Shown here: positions 14,186-18,392 of the stretch, one piece after another | How the letters are laid out: every line of letters starts with the position of its first letter | Position numbering within the stretch: the stretch's first letter is position 1 | Assembly: GCA_946479115.1 (NCBI GenBank) | Contig: CAMLED010000006.1 | Location: 1-18,392, forward strand | Direction: 5' to 3' | DNA from: an uncultured Candidatus Saccharibacteria bacterium | GTDB lineage: Bacteria; Patescibacteria; Saccharimonadia; Saccharimonadales; UBA6022 | Length of the DNA: 18,392 nucleotides | Notes under the pieces: generated by a model | What the model was told of the DNA's origin: nothing | The model's database searches: none | What the model saw: only the letters and a program-made list of their open reading frames with translations | Program-made: the position numbers and the translations under genes

Positions 14186-14213
14186 TTGTAAAAACTCTTT
14201 CTACTGTTATAAT
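14186..14213 (+). promoter_or_regulatory. Promoter of the ATP synthase operon
   Basis: TTGTAA (14186-14191) is followed after 16 bases by a perfect TATAAT (14208-14213) with the extended TG at 14205-14206. This is the best-matching promoter in the window. It ends 9 bases before ATG 14223, so atpZ is predicted to start at or close to the mRNA 5' end. Confidence 0.78.
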
Positions 14214-14222
14214 ATACCAGTA

Positions 14223-14474
14223 ATGAGCGCATCTCAAACCGATGACGAGAAGAAGCCTACTCCGCCGAATACTTCGACGGTCATTATCTTGCTAACAACC
14301 ATCGCTGATACAACTTGGCGAATGTTTATTCCGACTATTGGGTTAACCATACTGGGACTTTTGGCAGATAAATGGTTTCAAACCACACCATGGGTTATGG
14401 TTGTGGGGATCATTCTCGGCGCTTACCTCGCATATGCATTAGTCAAGGATCAGATCAGGAAAGTACGAAAATAA
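14223..14474 (+). CDS. atpZ: AtpZ/AtpI-like small membrane protein of the ATP synthase operon
   Basis: The 83-aa product has a short hydrophilic Pro-rich start, then two membrane segments: about 20-46 (VIILLTTIADTT to TILGLLADKW) and 54-74 (VMVVGIILGAYLAYALVKD). A Lys/Arg tail follows. This two-helix pattern just before atpB is typical of the AtpZ/AtpI family, which helps assemble the c-ring or carries Mg2+/Ca2+. ATG 14223 is set by the promoter ending at 14213; an upstream in-frame start at 14130 would lie inside the divergent gene and upstream of the promoter. The next gene begins 3 bases after the stop. Confidence 0.82.
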   Translation: MSASQTDDEKKPTPPNTSTVIILLTTIADTTWRMFIPTIGLTILGLLADKWFQTTPWVMVVGIILGAYLAYALVKDQIRKVRK

Positions 14475-14477
14475 TCT

Positions 14478-15317
14478 ATGACACAATTTGCCGCCATCGA
14501 CATCCATATTAGTCTTGCTGCCGAGACGCTTTTTAGTATTGGCGGTTTTCATGTAACTAATGCCGTATTTATGGGTGTGTTAGGACTGGTCATTTTCTTA
14601 GGCATCTTTATCTATGTCGCCAGCATGATCAAGCGAGGTAAGTACAATCGCTTCGTTGGTTTAGTGCAATGGGCGTTCGAAGGCATGTTGGGCTCAATCG
14701 ACAGTGTTATTCCAGATAAGGTATTGGCACGCAAGATCGCTCCACTCGCCTTAACAATCTTTTTCTTCGTCCTAATCTCATACTGGATCAGTATTATTCC
14801 GGGTGTCGGTTCAATTACGTGGCACGGCGTACCGGTATTCCGTAGCCTAGCGGCTGATATGAACTTTACCTTTGCAATTGCGATCCTGGTTATGGTGATG
14901 GTACAAATTTACGCTATCATGCGTCACGGTTTCTTTGGTAACGCTAAGCGCTATCTTCGCAATCCAATCAAAGATCCAATCGGCGCCTTTGAAGGTTTCC
15001 TAGAACTAATTGGCGAAGTCTCACGTGGCTCTGCCCTTTCACTTCGTTTGTTCGGTAATGCCTTTGCCGGCGAGATTCTGCTACTGATTATTGCGGCACT
15101 GACAAGCTTTATGGCGACTATTACTTTGCCGTTCTTTATGGCCTTCGAGCTGTTCATTGGCTTTATCCAGGCATACGTATTCTACGTTCTGACGCTTATT
15201 TTTACCGCGCTGGCTGTTGATATTCACGGCGGCCACAAAGCTCATCCTGAGCACTCACATTTACCTGACCATTCCTCTACTGATGACATCCCTGCGACTG
15301 TCGCCGCCAGAGAATGA
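14478..15317 (+). CDS. atpB: ATP synthase Fo subunit a
   Basis: Subunit a forms the two half-channels that carry ions to the c-ring. The 279-aa protein has five to six membrane helices, starting at about 27-51 and 88-108. The essential Arg190 lies in ALSLRLFGNAFAGE (186-199), and the last helices include FELFIGFIQAYVFYVLT (223-239). Subunit a usually ends shortly after the last helix. Here a cytoplasmic tail of about 30 residues follows, with six His in 250-265 (DIHGGHKAHPEHSHLPDH), which may bind metal. The TGA stop overlaps an extended -10 element for atpE. Confidence 0.95.
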   Translation: MTQFAAIDIHISLAAETLFSIGGFHVTNAVFMGVLGLVIFLGIFIYVASMIKRGKYNRFVGLVQWAFEGMLGSIDSVIPDKVLARKIAPLALTIFFFVLISYWISIIPGVGSITWHGVPVFRSLAADMNFTFAIAILVMVMVQIYAIMRHGFFGNAKRYLRNPIKDPIGAFEGFLELIGEVSRGSALSLRLFGNAFAGEILLLIIAALTSFMATITLPFFMAFELFIGFIQAYVFYVLTLIFTALAVDIHGGHKAHPEHSHLPDHSSTDDIPATVAARE

Positions 15318-15323
15318 TATAAT
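15315..15323 (+). promoter_or_regulatory. Internal extended -10 promoter upstream of atpE
   Basis: TGaTATAAT overlaps the atpB stop codon and ends 28 bases before atpE. A transcript starting near 15330 would carry a short leader with the strong Shine-Dalgarno AAAGGAG (15337-15343). No clear -35 is seen. It could raise expression of the c subunit, which is needed in many copies. Confidence 0.55.
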
Positions 15324-15351
15324 TTGAACATAATTTAAAGGAGAAATATTA

Positions 15352-15567
15352 ATGGAACAACTAGCATTTGGACTTACCTACGCCCTACCTGCACTCGGTG
15401 CTGCACTTGGTGTTGGTTTTATCGGCGCTGGTGCATTGAACGCACTTGGTCGTAACCCAGAAAAACTAAGCGACATTCGTACCCTCATGATTACTGCGAT
15501 CGTTTTCTCAGACTCACTCGCAATTATCGGTATCGTTGTTGCTATTATCGCGAAATTTATCGGTTAG
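15352..15567 (+). CDS. atpE: ATP synthase Fo subunit c
   Basis: The 71-aa proteolipid has two membrane helices (about 5-31 and 45-69) joined by the polar loop GRNPEKLSD (33-41). Helix 1 has the small-residue motif GAALGVGFIGAG. The ion-carrying carboxylate in helix 2 is Asp54 in VFSDSLAIIG, where most bacteria have Glu. The position equivalent to the Na+-binding Gln in sodium-driven enzymes is Phe, so proton coupling is more likely. The start has the best Shine-Dalgarno of the operon, AAAGGAG (15337-15343) 8 bases upstream, and an extra promoter at 15315-15323, both fitting the high copy need of the c-ring. Confidence 0.96.
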   Translation: MEQLAFGLTYALPALGAALGVGFIGAGALNALGRNPEKLSDIRTLMITAIVFSDSLAIIGIVVAIIAKFIG

Positions 15568-15582
15568 GTTTAGTAACTTCGC

Positions 15583-16119
15583 ATGAATATACTGACACAA
15601 CTCGCAACGACAGAACCAGCTTCTGGTGGTGTGTTTGGTGCGCTTGGTATAGATTTTGGCATGCTGATTTTTCAGGCTATCGCGTTTCTTATTTTGGTAG
15701 TACTGCTCGGTAAATTCGTTTACCCAGTGTTCATTAAGGTAGTTGACGAACGACAAGCAAAAATTGAAGCGGGCACGACTGCTGCAGCCAAGGCTGAGAA
15801 AAAAGCAGCTGAAGCCACGACTGAAATTGAGAAATTACTCAAAAAAGCTCGTGTCGAAGCCAGCGAAATTGTGACGACTGCTAAAGAAGAAGCGGCAGCC
15901 GCGCTTGAAGCAGCTGAACAGAAGTCTAAAACCCAAGCAGAACGCATTGTGGCCGACGCTCATGCCGAGATTGATAAAAGTATCGTGGCGGCAAAAAAAG
16001 CTTTGCACAATGAAACACTTGAACTCGTGGCACTGGCGACCGAACAAGTAGTTGGTAAAACCGTCACACCTAAAATTGACGCTGCAGTTATTTCGGCAGC
16101 AATTAAGGACGCCAAGTAA
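15583..16119 (+). CDS. atpF: ATP synthase Fo subunit b
   Basis: Subunit b is the peripheral stalk that holds F1 still against the turning c-ring. The 178-aa protein has an N-terminal stretch, one membrane helix at about 24-46 (FGMLIFQAIAFLILVVLLGKFVY), then a long Ala/Glu/Lys-rich helix (55-150) with heptad-like spacing for dimer coiled coil. The C-terminal part (EQVVGKTVTPKID) is the delta-binding end. The length is about normal (156-180). It follows atpE by 15 bases, with no good Shine-Dalgarno site, and precedes atpH by 3. Confidence 0.93.
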   Translation: MNILTQLATTEPASGGVFGALGIDFGMLIFQAIAFLILVVLLGKFVYPVFIKVVDERQAKIEAGTTAAAKAEKKAAEATTEIEKLLKKARVEASEIVTTAKEEAAAALEAAEQKSKTQAERIVADAHAEIDKSIVAAKKALHNETLELVALATEQVVGKTVTPKIDAAVISAAIKDAK

Positions 16120-16122
16120 ACT

Positions 16123-16509
16123 ATGGCTACTCGTTTGTCTCGTCGTAAAATCGCTTTATTTGTCACCGACAGGTTACTTAGCGGCAAAGCTTCAGCTGAT
16201 GAAGTGCTGCGTGAACTTGCGGCGTATTTAGTAACGACCCGGCGAACACGCGAGCTTGATCTATTGGTGCGTGACATCGAAGCGGCTCTCGCTGATAAAG
16301 GTGTTGTCGCAGTAGACGTGACGAGCGCTCGTCCGCTCCATGCAGCAGTTAAGGCTGAAATTACCAAGATGCTTGACGCAAAGTCGGTCCAGCTACGCGA
16401 ATCGGTCGACGAAGCGCTTTTGGGAGGCATCCGTATCGATACCCCTGGTAAGCGTTTTGACGGAACGATTCGACACAAATTAAACGCCTTACGGGCAAAA
16501 CAATTGTAA
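16123..16509 (+). CDS. atpH: ATP synthase subunit delta, short form
   Basis: Delta links the b stalk to the top of the alpha3-beta3 head. Identity rests on position between atpF and atpA and on the C-terminal half: [17 protein letters not shown] (65-81) and [28 protein letters not shown], which match the family's 'GG...I.DGSV...L' ending. At 128 aa it is about 50 residues shorter than usual (175-180). The N-terminal six-helix domain, which grips the alpha subunit N-termini, appears reduced to about 60 residues. A frameshift is unlikely because the start sits 3 bases after atpF. The next gene follows after 13 bases. Confidence 0.85.
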   Translation: MATRLSRRKIALFVTDRLLSGKASADEVLRELAAYLVTTRRTRELDLLVRDIEAALADKGVVAVDVTSARPLHAAVKAEITKMLDAKSVQLRESVDEALLGGIRIDTPGKRFDGTIRHKLNALRAKQL

Positions 16510-16525
16510 GAAAAAGAGGAGCATG

Positions 16526-18055
16526 ATGGCAGCAGATATTAAAGTAACGGAACTAGCCGCACAGCTACGCAAGAGTATTGCGAATATTGAAGTAGCCGGT
16601 GGCCTTGAGAGTGTCGGTACTGTTACCAAGATTGGTGACGGTGTCGCCTGGGTACACGGCCTACGAAGCGCCGGTTTCTCAGAAATGCTTGAAATTGAAA
16701 CTAAAGACGGCGTGGTTGAAGCCTTTGCCTTGAACCTTATGGAAGACGAAATTGGTGCGGTACTCCTCGGTTCTGACGGTAGTGTATCAGCCGGTGATAC
16801 GGTTCGCCTAAAAGGTACAACGCTTGAAGTGCCGGTCGGTCCAGAGCTACTTGGCCGCGTGGTTGATCCCCTTGGACGTCCACTTGACGGTGCTGGTCCA
16901 ATCAAGACGAAGCAAACCGGTCTTGTGGAACGCGAAGCAATCGGTGTGATGGGCCGTAAATCAGTCCACGAACCGCTTATGACTGGTATCATGGCGATTG
17001 ACGCTATGTTCCCTATTGGTCGTGGTCAGCGTGAGCTTATTATTGGTGACCGCCAAACTGGTAAGACTGCCATTGCTATCGACACGATGATTAACCAGGC
17101 TAAACAAAAAACTGGCGTGGTAAACGTCTATGTCGCCATTGGTCAGAAGCTTTCAAAGATTGCTCGTCTGGTTGACCGTCTAAAACAAGAAGGTGTGATG
17201 GATCAAACTATCATCGTCGCGACTGGTCCTAGCGATCCAGCATCAATGCTGTACCTTGCCCCATATGCTGCAACTGCCATGGGTGAATATTTCCGCGACA
17301 ATAAACAGCACGCGCTTATGATCTACGACGATCTTACGAAGCACGCTGTGGCTTACCGTCAAATGTCACTCCTTCTTCGTCGCCCACCAGGACGCGAAGC
17401 CTTTCCTGGTGACGTCTTTTATCTGCACTCTCGTCTGCTAGAGCGTTCAGCCAAACTATCTGACGAACTTGGTGCTGGTAGTTTGACTGCATTGCCTATC
17501 ATTGAGACTCAGGCTGGTGATATTAGTGCCTACATTCCAACTAACGTGATTTCAATCACCGACGGTCAGATCTTTATGGAAACCGATCTATTCTATCAAG
17601 GTATTCGTCCGGCGATTTCTGCTGGTCTATCGGTGAGTCGTGTTGGTGGTGCTGCGCAGACCAAGGCGGTTAAATCAGTTAGTGGTCACCTAAAGCTCGG
17701 CCTGTCGCAGTTCCGCGAACTTGCCAGCTTTGCGCAGTTTGGTAGCGACCTTGATGAAGAGACGAAATCACAAATTGATCGTGGTCAGCGCCTGACTGAA
17801 CTTCTAAAACAACATCAGTACTTGCCAATGAGCGTCTGGGAACAGGTTGCGAGCATGTATGCCGTGTCTAATGGTCTATTCGACAAGGTTTCTGTTGCCA
17901 AGATTAAGGACGCGCAAACTGCCCTCTTGACTCGTCTATGGACTGAACACAAAGAAGACATGCGCACTCTTGATAAGGGTGACAAGCCATCTGAAGATGT
18001 GACAAAGCTCATTCATAAAGTTGCTGTTTCAAGCGCTAAAGGTTTCGAGGACTAG
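16526..18055 (+). CDS. atpA: ATP synthase F1 subunit alpha
   Basis: Alpha alternates with beta in the F1 head and carries noncatalytic nucleotide sites. The 509-aa protein is full length. It has the amphipathic N-terminal helix that binds delta, a beta-barrel domain (27-94), the [13 protein letters not shown] strand (110-122), Walker A GDRQTGKT (174-181), the LIYDD-type Walker B ([16 protein letters not shown]) and the arginine-finger loop [10 protein letters not shown]. No key residue is missing. Two ATGs occur in tandem at 16523 and 16526; the Shine-Dalgarno AGGAG (16517-16521) is 4 bases from the second and only 1 from the first, so 16526 is preferred. Confidence 0.97.
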   Translation: MAADIKVTELAAQLRKSIANIEVAGGLESVGTVTKIGDGVAWVHGLRSAGFSEMLEIETKDGVVEAFALNLMEDEIGAVLLGSDGSVSAGDTVRLKGTTLEVPVGPELLGRVVDPLGRPLDGAGPIKTKQTGLVEREAIGVMGRKSVHEPLMTGIMAIDAMFPIGRGQRELIIGDRQTGKTAIAIDTMINQAKQKTGVVNVYVAIGQKLSKIARLVDRLKQEGVMDQTIIVATGPSDPASMLYLAPYAATAMGEYFRDNKQHALMIYDDLTKHAVAYRQMSLLLRRPPGREAFPGDVFYLHSRLLERSAKLSDELGAGSLTALPIIETQAGDISAYIPTNVISITDGQIFMETDLFYQGIRPAISAGLSVSRVGGAAQTKAVKSVSGHLKLGLSQFRELASFAQFGSDLDEETKSQIDRGQRLTELLKQHQYLPMSVWEQVASMYAVSNGLFDKVSVAKIKDAQTALLTRLWTEHKEDMRTLDKGDKPSEDVTKLIHKVAVSSAKGFED

Positions 18056-18058
18056 CAC

Positions 18059-18392
18059 GTGGCATCAACTCAGCAACTAAAATCACGCATTCGCTCGGTC
18101 AAAAGCACCAAGCAAATTACCAAGGCCATGCAAATGGTCGCGGCCAGTAAAATGCGTCGTGCTCAGGAAGCTGATAAAGCTGCATTTGCCTATACACATG
18201 CGGCGAATGAGTTGTTGACGTATTTTGCCAGCCAAGGCATTACGGATCAACATCCGCTGTTCCAGGCTCGTACAGTCAAAAGCCGCCTACTGATCGTAGT
18301 GGCTGCCGACAAGGGCCTCGCAGGTGCGTACAACAGTAATATCGCTCGTACCTACATCAAGGAGCTGCTTGAGGATAAAGCTAACGACATTC
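18059..18392 (+). CDS. atpG: ATP synthase F1 subunit gamma, cut off by the window edge
   Basis: Gamma is the central shaft that turns inside the alpha/beta head. A GTG at 18059, three bases after the atpA stop, opens a frame of 111 codons that reaches the right edge. The GAGG at 18047-18050 sits 8 bases upstream. The protein starts ASTQQLKSRIRSVKSTKQITKAMQMVAASKM after the initiator, written here only as its pattern: the N-terminal KSRIRSVKST and KQITKAMQMVAASKMRRA helix is diagnostic for gamma. Later VVAADKGLAGAYNSNI matches the conserved 'sDrGLcGayN' motif. No truncation or frameshift is seen in this part. Beta and epsilon genes would be expected beyond the window. Confidence 0.95.
   Translation, partial: MASTQQLKSRIRSVKSTKQITKAMQMVAASKMRRAQEADKAAFAYTHAANELLTYFASQGITDQHPLFQARTVKSRLLIVVAADKGLAGAYNSNIARTYIKELLEDKANDI

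Noticed and set aside
15960..16992. Two long leftward frames antisense to atpF, atpH and atpA
   Set aside because: They mirror the codon pattern of confident rightward genes, are Ser/Arg/Ala-rich and have no start signals.
1..18392. CRISPR arrays, insertion sequences, attachment sites or phage genes
   Set aside because: No regularly spaced repeats, transposase motifs, terminal inverted repeats or integrase genes were seen on either strand.

Overview
The window looks like a piece of a small, compact Patescibacteria/CPR genome, most likely Candidatus Saccharibacteria (TM7). This is inferred from gene content, dense packing on both strands, the pilin-like RCC1 protein, the ATP synthase cluster and the promoter style; no taxonomic search was possible. 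The standard genetic code applies: TGA ends several genes (for example at 8098-8100 and 15315-15317) and Trp is encoded by TGG, so the recoded SR1/Gracilibacteria groups are unlikely.

Layout. 1-258: the start of a leftward gene, a palindromic promoter shared with tRNA-Leu(CAA), and that tRNA's terminator. 287-2218: a large surface protein with a prepilin-like N-terminus and an RCC1 beta-propeller. 2215-4677: three leftward genes (ribokinase-like/NAD(P)HX-dehydratase-like protein, HAD phosphatase, exonuclease III), two or three of them with their own promoter. 4703-5711: an orphan 134-aa protein convergent with smpB, sharing a two-way terminator. 5755-9810: an envelope-sugar block of two divergent GT4 glycosyltransferases, an alpha/beta hydrolase and a GT2 glycosyltransferase. 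9824-10237: a strong hairpin and an orphan 122-aa gene. 10343-13518: an ABC-F ATPase convergent with a Cdc48-type AAA+ ATPase. 13570-14182: a glutaredoxin-like protein and a small Cys/His protein. 14186-18392: the F1Fo ATP synthase operon atpZ-B-E-F-H-A-G, which runs off the right edge.

The clearest pattern not explained by gene content is regulatory. At nine genes a -10 box, eight of them with the extended TGn element, ends only 6-9 bases before the best ATG and no Shine-Dalgarno site is present. That predicts leaderless mRNAs. A second class (atpE, atpA, the glutaredoxin, the 122-aa orphan, probably the 134-aa orphan) has good Shine-Dalgarno sites. These promoters also fix several start codons downstream of the longest open frame.

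Functionally the window mixes housekeeping (tRNA, trans-translation, DNA repair, translation-factor ATPase, ATP synthesis) with cell-surface functions (glycosyltransferases and a pilin-anchored propeller), which would suit a host-attached epibiont. The four stretches over 100 bases without a gene (78-137, 225-286, 10238-10342 and 13519-13615) hold promoters and terminators. No IS element, CRISPR array, phage gene or rRNA was seen.
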